DNA of 64,000 nucleotides, taken from NCBI GenBank assembly GCA_030765065.1, contig CM060975.1, positions 107,466,094 through 107,530,093 on the forward strand. The letters run 5' to 3'. Source of the DNA: Deroplatys truncata (taxonomy: Eukaryota > Arthropoda > Insecta > Mantodea > Mantidae). Position numbers and translations under genes: made by a program. Positions 35,333 to 46,153 of this stretch are shown piece after piece. Positions within the stretch are counted from its first letter, which is position 1. Every line of letters starts with the position of its first letter. The notes below the pieces were generated by a model. The model searched no databases and was not told where the DNA came from. It was given only the letters and a program-made list of their open reading frames with translations.

Positions 35333-36215
35333 TCTGATGTGTTACACTCACATGACTTTCTCTACTCTTGTACAAACTATTTTTACAAACGCTTATTCTC
35401 CATATGCTTCATGTTAATGGAGATATCGAGATGTCAATCTTATTGCTAATTTTCTTGTAGATGCAAGGGGAACATGGTAGCTTTTAAGCGATGGTCAAAT
35501 ATTTTAACGCTGGTTGCTATGCGGCGCATTCCATTCTCTTTGCAAGTCCAGGACATAAAAAATGAATAACGAATTTGAGAAAAAGTATAAGTATTGGAAA
35601 ATTTAAGGGAATAACAAGCAATATCTCGCAAACGGTTCACTCAATAAAATAAATGTATATGACATAAATTGTGTATTTTAACGCGATCTACATTTTTTGT
35701 GTAGTAAAATTTTGTCTATCTCTTATGGTTTACCAGTTATGAAAAAGTCGTTCATAACGAAGAATACTTTTGGAGACATTCCGAGAAAATTCGAGATATA
35801 CATTTTATTTGTCATGACAATATCTTAAACATATGATATTTTAATCAAAATCGTTAGAGCCGTTTTTGAGAAAATTAAAATTTTCGAAAAATGTTCCATG
35901 TAAAGGGTAGTCTGGGTTGGGGGGATTTTTTTGAAAACCTTCGTGTCGCATCTCTGAAAGATACTGAACCTAAATACCAAGTTTGGTGTTTATCCGACTC
36001 TTCGTTTTTGAGTTATGCTGTTCACAGACACACAGACACACAGACAGACACACAGACACACAGACACACAGACAGACACACACACGGACATGTTTCCAAA
36101 AATGCTTTTTTTGGATTCAGGAGGTCTCAAAACATGTATTTCCGGTGAAATCTCGGTATCGAATTTTTGGGTGGAATGCAATACTTCCCCTACTTACTAT
36201 ACGTAGTAGACAAAG
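35333..36215 (+). mobile_element. HLR family copy S, full length
   Basis: Starts TCTGATGTGTTACACTCAC and ACTTTCTCTAC, ends CTACTTACTATACGTAGTAG then ACAAAGTAG. The microsatellite (36024-36088) is built of CACAGA and GACACA units. Confidence 0.85.
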
Positions 36216-36217
36216 TA

Positions 36218-36305
36218 GTAAACTTCGGTAAGAATAGTTCCTTGAATTTGTAAAAAAATGAACGAGCGTGTGGAGAAGCTCATTTGAATATAGCACATAG
36301 GATTT
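36218..36305 (-). mobile_element. HLR family fragment T, opposite orientation
   Basis: A worn 5' end on the minus strand (plus strand GTGTGGAGAAGCTCATTTG, then AGCACATAGGATTTTT). It makes a tail-to-tail pair with copy S. Confidence 0.5.
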
Positions 36306-36796
36306 TTCCTCTCTCATTCTTTGTAAGGGGCTTACATTCAACTTAACTGTTAGATGATAGCATGGCTTTCACTTCTGGAATGTTAAGTATGGAAGTACCA
36401 TTTTATGCAAAAGTTGCTTGGAAAACACTACGGAAAAAAAACTCTGCTTGAAAGTCATAAACACAAGCAAAATCATTTTTAATTCGTAAAACTATACTAA
36501 TTATTTTTCTACTGTAATCAATGCAACCTAAATGTATTATATTATTTATTGTTTTATTAATTTATTGTTTTATTAGCCTGGTTCTAATCAAATTTGAATG
36601 TTAAAAGTGTTTTATGTACCTTTAGTATTGTGCAGATTTGAATTGCACATAACAACTTTTATTGTATGCTTGCCATAATGGTTGCCTAATGAATCCATTG
36701 AGACAAAGCATTAATACTCGATCGCATTCCAATACCCTACTAACTTGGAAAATTCTGAAGCCTTCTGTAACATCCGCTTCTGTTTCTCTTATATAA
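36306..36796. other. Intergenic, nothing recognised
   Basis: AT-rich flank of the Tc1 insertion. Confidence 0.4.
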
Positions 36797-38042
36797 CACT
36801 AGGTGATCAAAAGTATCCGGACACCTGGCTGAAAATGACGTACAAGTTCGTGGCGCCCTCCATCGGTAATGCTGAAAGTCAATATGGTGTTGGCCCACCC
36901 TTAGCCTTGATGACAGCGGTCATTCTCGCAGGCATACTTTCAATCAGGTGCTGGAAGGTTTCTTGGGGAATGGCAGCCCATTCATCACGGAGTGCCGACC
37001 TGAGAAGAGGTATCGATGTAGGTCGGTGAGGCCTGGCACGAAGTCGGCGTTCCAAAAACATTCCAAAGTGTTCTATAGGATTCAAGTCGGGACTCTGTGC
37101 AGGCCAGTCCATTACAGGGATGTTATTGTCGTGTAACTACTCCGCCACAGCCCGTGCGGCATGAACAGGTGCTCGATCGTGTTGAAAGATGCAATCGCCA
37201 TCCCCGAATTGCTCTTCAACAGTGGGAAGCAAGAAGGTGCTTAAAATATTAATGTAGGTCTGCGCTGTGATCGTGCCACGCAAAACAACAAAGGGTGCAA
37301 GCCCTCTCCTGGAAAAACACGACCACACCATAATACCACCACCTACGAATTTCACTGTTGGCATTACACACGCTGGTAGATGACGTTCACCGGGCATTCG
37401 CCATACCCACAACCCGCCATCGGATCGCCACATCGTGTACCGTGATTCGTCACTCCACACAACGTTTTGCCACTGTTCAATCGTGTAATATTGACGCTCC
37501 TTACACCAAGCGAGGCGTCGTTTGGCATTTTCCTGCGTGATGTGTGGCTTATGAGCAGCCGCTCGACCATGGAATCCAAGGTTTCTCACCTCACGCCTAA
37601 CTTTCACAGTATTTGGAGTGGATCCTGATGGAGTTTGGAATTCCTGTGTGATGGTCTGGATAGATGTCTGCCTATTACACTTTACAACCCTCTTCAAATG
37701 TCGGCGGTCTCTGTCAGTCAACAGACGAGGTCGGCCTGTACACTTTTGTGCTGTACATGTTTCTTCACGTTCCCACTTATCTATCAGATCAAAAACAGTG
37801 GACCTAGGGATGTTTAGGAGTGTGAAAATCTCCTGTACAGACCTCTCACACAAGTGAACCCAATCACCTGACCACGGTCGAAGTCCGTGAGTTCTACGGA
37901 ACGTTCCATTCTGCTGTTTCACGATGTCTAATGGCTACTGAGGTCGGGGATAATGAGTACCAGGCAGTAGGTGGCAGCACAATGAACCTAAGATGAAAAA
38001 CGTATGTTTGTGGGGTGTCCGGATACTTTTGATCAGATAATG
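36797..38042 (-). mobile_element. Tc1-like transposon, 1246 bp, near complete
   Basis: Terminal inverted repeats: the left one (36797-36825) starts CACTAGGTGATCAAAAGTAT and the right one (38014-38042), read in complement, CATTATCTGATCAAAAGTAT. They share the inner 22 bp through CCGGACACC exactly. TA follows the right end at 38043-38044; the matching left dinucleotide is AA, a likely mutation of the TA target. The element carries one minus-strand transposase frame with a single nonsense codon. It lies outside any other recognised repeat. Confidence 0.93.
36879..37922 (-). pseudogene. Tc1-like DD34E transposase with one nonsense codon
   Basis: The frame spans 348 codons, the usual Tc1 size, from ATG at 37922 to a stop at 36879. 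A single in-frame TAG at codon 262 (37137-37139) replaces a residue after RAVAE. Visible features: a paired-type helix-turn-helix (about residues 25-75: EIFTLLNIPRSTVFDL), a GRPR motif at 63-66, Asp158 in WSDES, Asp249 in FQHDRAPVH, and Glu284 in SPDLNPIEH. The last two are 34 residues apart, the DD34E spacing of Tc1. The Glu lies beyond the stop, so the truncated 261-residue product would lack the third catalytic residue. Residues 287-290 (FGMF, usually LWD-like) look locally altered. A single change keeps this copy from being open. Confidence 0.93.
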
Positions 38043-38044
38043 TA

Positions 38045-38964
38045 TGTTAGCAAAGAAACGGTAAGGTCTAAACATTTGCCTTATATGGTGACAATAAAAA
38101 TATGCCACAATTATAATTACTTAAGTTAATACTCATTCATTGTGTTGACGAATGAGTATTAAGTTTGTCTTAGGTTAGTCTCTTACGTACTCCGTATTTT
38201 ACCGAATTAATGAAAACTGCAATAGAAATGAAGATTGAGAGTATTGATGCTAACCAACATCTCAGTCGTGAAAATATAAATTATATATCCATTGTTTCCT
38301 ATCGAAAATATTAAAATGGCTCAAAAGTTTGTCTTTTGTAGAAACGTAGGTCATGGATATGCTATCATATGCTGAAGGCTTCCCTAGATTTCGCCCACGG
38401 AACTGAAGATAATTGTACATGAAACTTCTGGACAAGAAATTCACAGGAGGCCATGACTCATAGATCAGAAATTAACGTCCAGTTATAATACCTATTTAGT
38501 GTTCCAGCAATCAAAACCAAGGGTCTACCAAAATCTGAATCTGTCTAACAGAGTTAGTGGATGTCATTTTAAAGCTGATTATCATGTCCAAAATGTCAGC
38601 AAGCTATGTATTTCTAGAGACTAGAATGAGTAAGGAAACTGTTAGCCGAATACTAAACCAGCTGGCTTTCACCACTAAAATGTGGTATAGGTACACAATA
38701 CAGTAAGCAGAACCACAGTGGGGCTAGCATATTAATTGGATCGTATAATACCTGCAAACTGACCAATCATTCCTACAATCATTCTTCAGCAATGGCATGA
38801 TAAACATGGATAACTATGGACATAATCATACTAAAATGCATAATATTGGTGCAAAGAAACTCCAAGATGTGTACAAGAAATCAACAGCCCTGGTGCTTCA
38901 AGGTTATTTTGCGGTGTATGACAGTCCTTCAGATTAACTAGACATCCTTCCTTCCACGAGCCAC
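38045..38964. other. Intergenic, nothing recognised
   Basis: No coding or repeat features assigned. Confidence 0.4.
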
Positions 38965-40056
38965 TACTGTCCATTCCAAACCAGAGTGCCTTTCACTGAA
39001 AACAAACTCTTTGTATTATCCGCGCGAAAGTAGTTCACAATCCCCGCCCCTAATGGCTGCTTGTTCCCCTCGCACGTGCTTGTTGAACACTTTAAATCTA
39101 TAAAAACGCGCCCTGCGTGAGAATCATAGTTCAAAATGCAACCTGAGGTAACAATTGATTTTATAAGTATGCGGCAAAGAACATTTTACTTACGTTAACC
39201 ACAATCCTCGGGCAAAAGTGCAACACCCAAATCAGAATCCTCCGAAGATGACTCAGCTGCCATATCGGAATCGAACTACTCTACAAAATAATGACAAGCT
39301 TATCCACAATTCCACACAAAACAAGTTCCCACATTTTATCCTCTTCTATGTTCTATATGTCTGTTTATATTCCCTGCTCGCTTTGGTTACACTTCTCACT
39401 GAAACGCCTGTAAAATCCGATATTAGTTTCGTAATATGCACGAATGCAAGTGTCGGGATTTTTCTAATAGTGAGTTGAATATATGAAGCATTGTTTGTTT
39501 TTAGCCACTTTTTAACTGTTTCCTGCTTTTGTGTTTGAACAGTTTATTCGCATCACACGCACCTTCCTCTGCAATGTGAGCTCAAATACCAACCGACTAA
39601 ATCACAAGATTTGACCTGAGCTGAGCATACATGTACTAGCGTATTATGAATGATTGTTCGCTTATCATATATCCTGTGTTACGCAAAGTGTTTATTCGGT
39701 ACTCAGATAGCACCTCAGGGAATTCATTGCTGCATTTCTTGTATATGTAACAGAGCGGCAGTCATGCATACGGTTGGTATTAATAAGCAAGATGCTCTCG
39801 ACGCTAGCGCAACAGCAGACGAAAATCCTATTTTGTAATCTCTTAACAACTAGTATATACCTTTAACGATGAGTTCTTATGATAACCGCAATAAAATGTG
39901 CAGTTTTATACTTTTCCTGCTCTAATATTTCATAATACAATGCATGTATTAAGGAACTATATAGGTTGGCGTAAGAGTGTGTTCTTGGGTTCGTGACAAC
40001 CAGAAGCACGTGCTACTGTTTACATCAGAGGGAACTCTGGTTTGGAATGGACAGTA
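38965..40056. mobile_element. TIR-bounded element, probably a non-autonomous DNA transposon
   Basis: A perfect 22-bp inverted repeat beginning TACTGTCCATTCC bounds it at 38965-38986 and 40035-40056. Imperfect similarity continues inward (GAGTGCC against GAGTTCC, AAAACA against TAAACA, and GCACGTGCTT on both sides followed by GTTG), so the arms are about 80-125 bp. No transposase is recognisable. A target duplication could not be found, so the class (for example hAT or P) is open. Confidence 0.6.
39099..39140 (+). promoter_or_regulatory. Core-promoter-like sequence inside the TIR element
   Basis: CTATAAAAAC (39099-39108) is followed about 25 bp later by TCATAGTT (about 39124), an acceptable initiator distance, and by ATG at 39136. 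An E-box-type CACGTG lies upstream at about 39073. ATGCAACCTGAG then meets GTAACA, a possible splice donor. The position just inside the TIR is where a transposase promoter is expected. Prediction only. Confidence 0.35.
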
Positions 40057-40614
40057 AATACCCAACACGCACTGCAACTTGTTTAACAGCCAGCCGAAGT
40101 CCAAACGGCCAGCGAGTCCCGTTTTTCGCCACCTCTGCTTTAGATTATAGCACGAATGAATGTGGAATATATGCAGATTTTCTTAATGCGAAATCCATTA
40201 AGCGAATGGCTTAATATGCATAGTGTATCTTTCAAATGGACATGGAAGAAAGGTACTTGTATTACCTACTTGTGACGCTACTGTTTCTATAGCAGGTTTC
40301 TATGAATTTTGTGAAAAGTGATTCAAATGAAGTGTCACTGGCGGTTGCCGGATCTGACTCACAGCTGCTATCTGGTTGAATGACCTCGCTCTGCAGTAGC
40401 CTAGCTCACGCGCCTATCGAGTGAAAAGAGCATTTGCAGTTCAATATAACTTTGTTATGGCGTATATTAGGAATAATATTATATGAATACATGTGTTGAT
40501 TGTTTTGTGTGAGTAGTTATGTGTATACTACAGAATAGCGTAAATTTATTAAGTTAAATTTTGCTCATACGGAGTCACATGTTGACTTGTTAACTTAAAC
40601 TTACCAGAAATTAT
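40057..40614. other. Intergenic, nothing recognised
   Basis: No assignable feature. Confidence 0.4.
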
Positions 40615-40790
40615 CTGGTGTCACAGTTTCTAGTAAATCCATAATTTATAAGTTATTAGAAAAAAATTTACAGGCAGAAAGAAGGAAAGAAAAATAGCCA
40701 AGGTTACAACGGAGGAAAAATTAGACAAGGTAGGGGCTGCCTTATAAAGAATTCCAAGAAAATCGCTATATAGTATTACGGAATAGATGA
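40615..40790 (+). pseudogene. Helix-turn-helix fragment of an IS630/Tc1-mariner-type transposase
   Basis: In one frame VSSKSIIYKLLEKN is readable; a few codons later, in another frame, KVTTEEKLDKVGAAL, a stop, then RIPRKSLYSITE. This order resembles the N-terminal DNA-binding part of insect IS630-type transposases (SK-x-x-IYKLV..., then TEEKLDEVGARLE-x-SPRKSLRRLA). It is short and has at least one frameshift and one stop; nothing of the catalytic domain is seen. Confidence 0.4.
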
Positions 40791-41300
40791 TTCACTCTCC
40801 AGATCTAAATCTAAATATGTGTGGGTAATGCTTAAAGATAACAAATTTCCACGCGCTCGACGAATCATAAGATAGTTGTATTTACAATATTTCGGCTACA
40901 GATATTCCTTAAGGGTTCCATTATGCATTCAAATGGCAGGTTTCCCATATTGCACGAACGGATTTGTATAGCTGAGCCGTGGGAGCAGTGGGCTTCCAGT
41001 CGCGTAATTCATGAAAAACCCGGTAGTTGTAGCATCTTCTACTAGTTTTCATTGACTTGCAAAAAACGAAAGAGCTGTACAAAGAAGAACTGTAGTCACT
41101 CTATATTTATAGATGAAATAGGTCTTAAATTTGTAGTAATTGTAATATTGGCATATCAGAATGAATGACAATTTTTATAGCCATTTCACATAAAGGAAGT
41201 TTTTGTTTGTTGGGGCATGGTGTCATTGCTTTCAAGATTTCCAATTTTGTAGGTTAAGAAGTGGAATCTTCCATAAATGCAATCGTTTCAAGAGATTTGT
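40791..41300. other. Intergenic, nothing recognised
   Basis: No assignable feature. Confidence 0.4.
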
Positions 41301-41513
41301 TGTTTTTGATGTAGAGTCAGTTGAAAAATTAAATGTCATAGCCGGATTTGAACACGATTCTCCCGCTTTACGTACGATTATTTTAACTATTTAGGCTACT
41401 TTGAGAACATATAGGACATTGAATTCCCCAATTGTTTCGATTTTTTTTTGGGGGGGGGAGGAAACAAGGAGGGTATGAAACTGAATTTTACAGCTGACTC
41501 TACATCAAAAACA
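41301..41513. repeat. Foldback-like inverted repeat, about 213 bp
   Basis: TGTTTTTGATGTAGAGTCAG (41301-41320) is repeated exactly in complement at 41494-41513, a 20-bp perfect stem with about 173 bp between. Weaker similarity extends inward (AAAATT, then CATA). It may be a small MITE. Confidence 0.6.
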
Positions 41514-41542
41514 ATCCTTAGGACGGGAAGGTCTTAAAATAG

Positions 41543-41565
41543 TATAATTAATCAAATTAATTATA
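41543..41565. repeat. AT palindrome
   Basis: TATAATTAAT and ATTAATTATA flank a 3-base centre, a perfect 10-bp hairpin, but low complexity makes chance origin plausible. Confidence 0.7.
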
Positions 41566-42340
41566 TTAATAAAGCATAGTAATAAGATTTATTATTGCTT
41601 CCAGGCAGTATTTATGACATGCATGCCATAATAAGCCAATTATCAACGATTTAGGCCATAATTATGTGGTTTTATAGTACTTGGTCTTTCATTTAAACTT
41701 CATAAAACGCACGTAAAATGTACACATAAGACCAGAAAATTACGAACAGGCGCTGCGCATCCAAATGTTCCATCGATATACTGCGATATGAATAAACACG
41801 TACACAAACACGGCATGAAGTACAATGCAAATACGCAAACTCTTATGCAGAAATGAAGTTAAACAAAGAAACTAACACCTATGAAGAGGGATGTGAATTA
41901 GATTTATGCACGTGCAAATCGTATTCTCAAGGGTGGTAGACGAAACGAAAACTTAGTTAGGTTTTGGTGCAGCGCATATCAAAACAAGCTCATCAGCTAA
42001 ATAGGCCAGGCGTGCGTGTTGTTTAGAAACACCTAGTTTTCACACCGAGGGCGAGCCTCCAGTGGCGGCTGGTGAAGCACTACAAAAGAGTTGCTCTTGA
42101 TAGCATTACGTTAATCAAAATCAACAGTGCGGTTCGGCGTGGTTCGCCGTTGTTAAGGAGAGAATGCATCCTGCTTAATGGAATGAACGGAACTTTTGTG
42201 CTGTGTCGTTACGCGCTGTTGGAGTGTTACGATATCTAGTTCACAACCTTTAATGAATGTGTAACCATGTGCGCTTGGTTACTCAAAGACTGGTAGTAGT
42301 TCACTTTATATGCAGGCAGATCGTCTGTTATAGCTCAGAT
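41566..42340. other. Intergenic, nothing firmly recognised
   Basis: CAGTGGCGGCTGG at about 42060 looks like the end of some DNA transposons, and TAGCTCAGATGGTTGAT at about 42333 looks like a tRNA box A, but neither has a partner. Confidence 0.35.
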
Positions 42341-42719
42341 GGTTGATAATCTACTGAAACAGGAAAGGCAACAGATTATGTAGTAAATTGGTTTAGTAAC
42401 AGCAGACTTGTCATTAATAAAATTAACAAAAACTTAAATTTTGCCGAAGTTTATTTAGAAAAATGAATTAATAACAATGTCTAATAAAATTAAATTTTTT
42501 GAATCTGGGTTGATAGTAACGTTGACTGGAGAATCCACATTGATGTACTATATAAAATATTATCCCAAACATGTTTTACATTATATACACTTAAAACTTC
42601 AGTTAATCTTGATGTACTTAAAATGACCTACTTTGCATATTTCCATACTCGTTTATCATATGGTATAATATTCTGAGGACAGTTCAGTTTTAGAAACAGA
42701 ATCTTTGTAATACAAAAAA
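42341..42719 (+). pseudogene. LINE reverse transcriptase, C-terminal part (5' side of the split)
   Basis: Readable stretches: VVNWFSNSRLVINKIN, then DVLYKILSQTCFTLYTLK and LKMTYFAYFHTRLSYGIIF ending in IFVIQK right at the A-run before HLR copy U. The pattern matches the region after the LINE polymerase core (W-x-x-x-NRL-x-LN...Y-x-AYFHS-x-LSYGI-x-x-WG...QK). It continues at 44527 beyond the HLR pair. Stops mark it as dead. Confidence 0.7.
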
Positions 42720-43590
42720 TCTGATGTGTTACACTCACATGACTTTCTCTACTCTTGTACAATCTAATTTTACAAACGCCTATTCTCCATATGCTTCATG
42801 TTAATCGAGATATCGAGATGTCAATCTTATTGGTAATTTTCTTGTAGATGCAAGGGGAATATGGTAGCTTTTAAGCGATAGTCAAATATTTTAACGCTGG
42901 TTGCTATGTGGCGAATTCCATTCTCTTTGCATGTTCAGGACATAAAAAAAATGAATAACGAATTTGAGAAAAAGTATAAGTATTGGAAAATTTAAGGAAA
43001 TAACAAGCAATATCTCGAAAACGGTTCACTCAACAAAAGAAACGTATATGACATAAGTTGTGTATTTTAACGCGATCTACATTTTTTGTGTAGTAAAATT
43101 TTGTCTATCTCTTATGGTTTACCAGTTATGCAAAAGTCGTTCACAATGAAGAATATTTTTGGAGACATTCCCAGAAAATTCGAGATATACATTTTATTTG
43201 TCATGACAATATCGTAAACATATGATATTTTAATCAAAATCGTTAGAGCCGTTTTTGAGAAAATTAAAATTTTCGAAAAATGTTCCATGTAAAGGGTAGT
43301 CTGGGGTGGGGGGATTTTCTTGAAAACCTTCGTGTCGCATCTCTGGAAGATACTGAACCTAAATACCAAGTTTGGTGTTTATCCGACTGTTCGTTTTTGA
43401 GTTATGCTGTTCACAGACAGACACACAGACACACAGACACACAGACAGACACACACACGGACATGTTTCCAAAAATGCTTTTTTTGGATTCAGTGATTCT
43501 CAAAACATGTATTTCCGGTGAAATCTCGGTATCGAATTTTTGGGTGGAATGCAATACTTCCCCTACTTACTATACGTAGTAGAGAAAGTA
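42720..43590 (+). mobile_element. HLR family copy U, full length, best reference copy
   Basis: Start TCTGATGTGTTACACTCAC at 42720, with a small stem ATGTG/CACAT (42724-42728 and 42736-42740). ACTTTCTCTAC is at 42742-42752 and its exact inverse GTAGAGAAAGT at 43579-43589. The 3' hairpin is CTACTTACTATACGTAGTAG (about 43563-43582): a 7-bp stem with one bulged T and a 5-nt loop. The CA/GACA tract is at about 43415-43459. No coding capacity. Confidence 0.9.
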
Positions 43591-43594
43591 AAAA

Positions 43595-44526
43595 TCTGAT
43601 GTGTTACACTCAAATGACTTTCTCTACTCTTGTACAAACTATTTTTACAAACTCTTATTCTCCATCTATTTCATATTAATCGAGATAAACATTTGCAGAA
43701 ACAATCTTTTTGCATGCAAACAGATTTGCATTTTACACATAGCGACCAGTTCTAAAAATATTTGACCATCGCTTAAGGCCTACTATGTTCCCCTTGTTTT
43801 GTATTTGCAAGGGCAATATAAGCACAGACATATCCCTTAATAGCTGTTATGTGCAGCGCCATTCTCTTTGCCACAGATTAATACTCTTTGCATATCCAAG
43901 ACTAAAAATGAATAAGGAATTCCCATTTGAGAAAATAAGCATTGAAAAATTTAAGGGAATAACAAGCAATATCTCGAAAATGGTTCACTCAACAACAAAA
44001 ATGTGTATGGCATAAATTGTGTATTTTAATGCGATCTACGTTTTATGTATAGTAAACTTTTGTCTATCTCTTATGGTTTACCAGTTATGCAAAAGTCGTT
44101 CACAATGAAGAATACTTTTGGAGACATTCCCAGAAAATTCAAAATATACATTTTATTTGCCATAAAAATATCTTAAACATGTGATATTTTAATCAAAATA
44201 GCTAGAGCCATTTTTTAGAAAATTAAACTTTTCGAAAAATGTTCCATGTAAAGGGTAATCTGGGGTGGGGGGATTTTCTTGAAAACCTTCGTGTCGTATC
44301 TCTGGAAGATACTGAACCTAAATACCAAGTTTGGTGTTTATCCGACTGTTCGTTTCTGAGTTATGTTGTTCACAAACAGACAGACACACACACGGACATG
44401 TTTGCAAAAATGCTTTTTTTTGGATTCAGGGGGTCTCAAAACATATATTTCCGGTGAAATCTCGGTATCGAATTTTTGGGTGGAATACAATACTTCCCCT
44501 ACTTACTATACGTAGTAGAGAAAGTA
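43595..44526 (+). mobile_element. HLR family copy V, full length, tandem with U
   Basis: Begins TCTGATGTGTTACACTCAAA immediately after the AAAA that follows copy U, same orientation, and ends with CTACTTACTATACGTAGTAG then AGAAAGTAAAAA. The microsatellite is short (GACAGACACACACACGG, about 44377-44395). Copies U and V differ, so they are not a recent single-copy duplication. Confidence 0.9.
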
Positions 44527-45076
44527 AAAAGGGCAATCAAACTAATGTTAACCTTTGCAGCAACGCAAGCTGCAATCCCTACTTCATCCTGTTAAATATA
44601 TTGACTGTTCCTTCGCTACACGTTTTTGAAACTCTGGCAACAATGCATAAGCAGCAAAATAGTTTTAACACAAATGCTGATATTCATGACTATAATACAA
44701 GAACTAAATCTAAACTGCACATTACAGGTCATAAAAGAAATCTATATGAAAAAAAGTTTATATTATAATGACATTCAATTGTTTAATAAACTCCGCACAT
44801 ATTTAAAAAAGTTAAAACCTTAACCGTCTTCAAAAAAATTTGAAAAAAATCATAATACAGGGTTGTTTTTATTCAATGGAAGTATATCTAGATATGAATT
44901 AGTTTATAAGCTTTCTTGTGGAATATACTATGTTTACAATTAATTTAGTTTAGATACCTATTCATGTAATAAATTACTATTTCTGTATTTGTGTGTTAAA
45001 TCTAATTAGACCTAATAGCTGTATTGTTGAAATGAAGCCAATATTTTTGTATTGAAATAAAACGATGAATAAATTT
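44527..45076 (+). pseudogene. LINE C-terminus and 3' end (3' side of the split)
   Basis: Continues the frame of 42341-42719: QKRAIKLMLTF is restored when the HLR pair is removed. Next come CNPYFILLNILTVPSLHVFE, FNTNADIHDYNTRTK, HKRNLYEKK and, in a shifted frame, YNDIQLFNKL. This order (LNILTLPSLYIFE...YNTRNK...GIKLFNKLP) is typical of CR1/L2/Daphne-like LINE tails. AATAAA strings at about 45053 and 45067 mark the likely 3' end. Confidence 0.75.
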
Positions 45077-45571
45077 GAGTATAAATTTGGAATGATTTGC
45101 ATCTCCGGTTATGGCACTCCTGAATGCAACATTATTTTCTATATGCGAGACGAGATAGAAAACCTGAAGCAAAATTCCCCTATTAGACTGTACACTAGAC
45201 AGGAAAAATGTGAAATTTCATATTCTAAACCATATTTTCGTTCATTGTGGGAACAAGAATGTATGAAGAATTCAATGCATGTGACAAAAAATTTAAATAT
45301 TTTGGTAAAATCTTCAAATTTTATTAAAATCTTCATATTTCTTCATGTTTTGTAAGATTTGCGCTTTAATATAATTTCCTTTAGCAATGAATCGCACACT
45401 CCAGATATTCTATTCGGGTAGTTTTCTGTGAAACAAGTTTTGAAAACCCAAGCCACCCTTTCCAGGAAACGCGTCTGAAAAAAACCCGCACCGACCCTTT
45501 CCGACAAGTGACGTACAGTTGAGGAAATATAGCATTTCTTCTGCACCCCCTCAAGAAAGTATACGTCTGCA
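45077..45571. other. Intergenic, nothing recognised
   Basis: A 96-codon frame overlapping the LINE end (45065-45355) has no recognisable domain. The rest is AT-rich. Confidence 0.35.
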
Positions 45572-46130
45572 CTTTAGAAAACTCTAGCAGCCAAATTAAT
45601 TCAGGGAAAAATATAATTTTTGGACATAAAGATGAAATGATAATACAGTTTGTGTGTTTTGGTGGTTTTTCAGATCGTTCATTGAAACTCTTTTGTACGT
45701 GGTGTTTTCAAGATTATCTTACGTACATTGAGTAGTGGATTTTTCTTTTTTGCATTACTTGATTTTGTGGTTAAAATAGGATGTTATTTGACGGAGGTAT
45801 AAAATTTCAAATTTGGGAATTTTCAAAATTTTTACCTTAATTCCTAATTTTCGGCTCACTTCATGAATTTATATCTCCACGAGTTTAAGTTACACGTTCA
45901 TAAAATTGTGTGGATGTATGCACAAAAAATGCTCTACCCAATGTATGACAGATAATTTTGAAAATATCACGTACAAAAAGTTGCAGTGTTGGCATATTTT
46001 TCAAAAATTTATAAAACCGATAAAGTGAACGATCTGAAATTCGCCAAAACACAAACTATATTACCACTTGATTTTTATGTCAAATAATAAGGTATTCCCT
46101 CCATTAATTTGGCTTCTAAAATTTTTTAAA
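45572..46130. mobile_element. Foldback element with long inverted arms (559 bp)
   Basis: The left arm (45572 to about 45745) matches the complement of the right arm (about 45935-46130): GCCAAATTAAT, ATAATACAGTTTGTG against GTAATATAGTTTGTG, TTCAGATCGTTCA, TTTTGTACGTG, ATTTTCAA. The right arm carries about 30 bp not in the left. CTGCA stands on both sides (45567-45571 and 46131-46135), a likely target duplication. No coding; a MITE or foldback transposon. Confidence 0.75.
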
Positions 46131-46153
46131 CTGCAGGCAAACTGCAGGAGCTG

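Noticed and set aside
38965-40056. Assigning the TIR element to a named superfamily
   Set aside because: Termini alone do not match a superfamily signature and the target duplication is not visible.
42056-42080. CAGTGGCGGCTGG as a hAT-type transposon terminus
   Set aside because: No inverted partner and no 8-bp flanking duplication found in the window.
42330-42350. TAGCTCAGATGGTTGAT as a tRNA box A
   Set aside because: No box B at the right distance; LINE coding remnants begin there instead.
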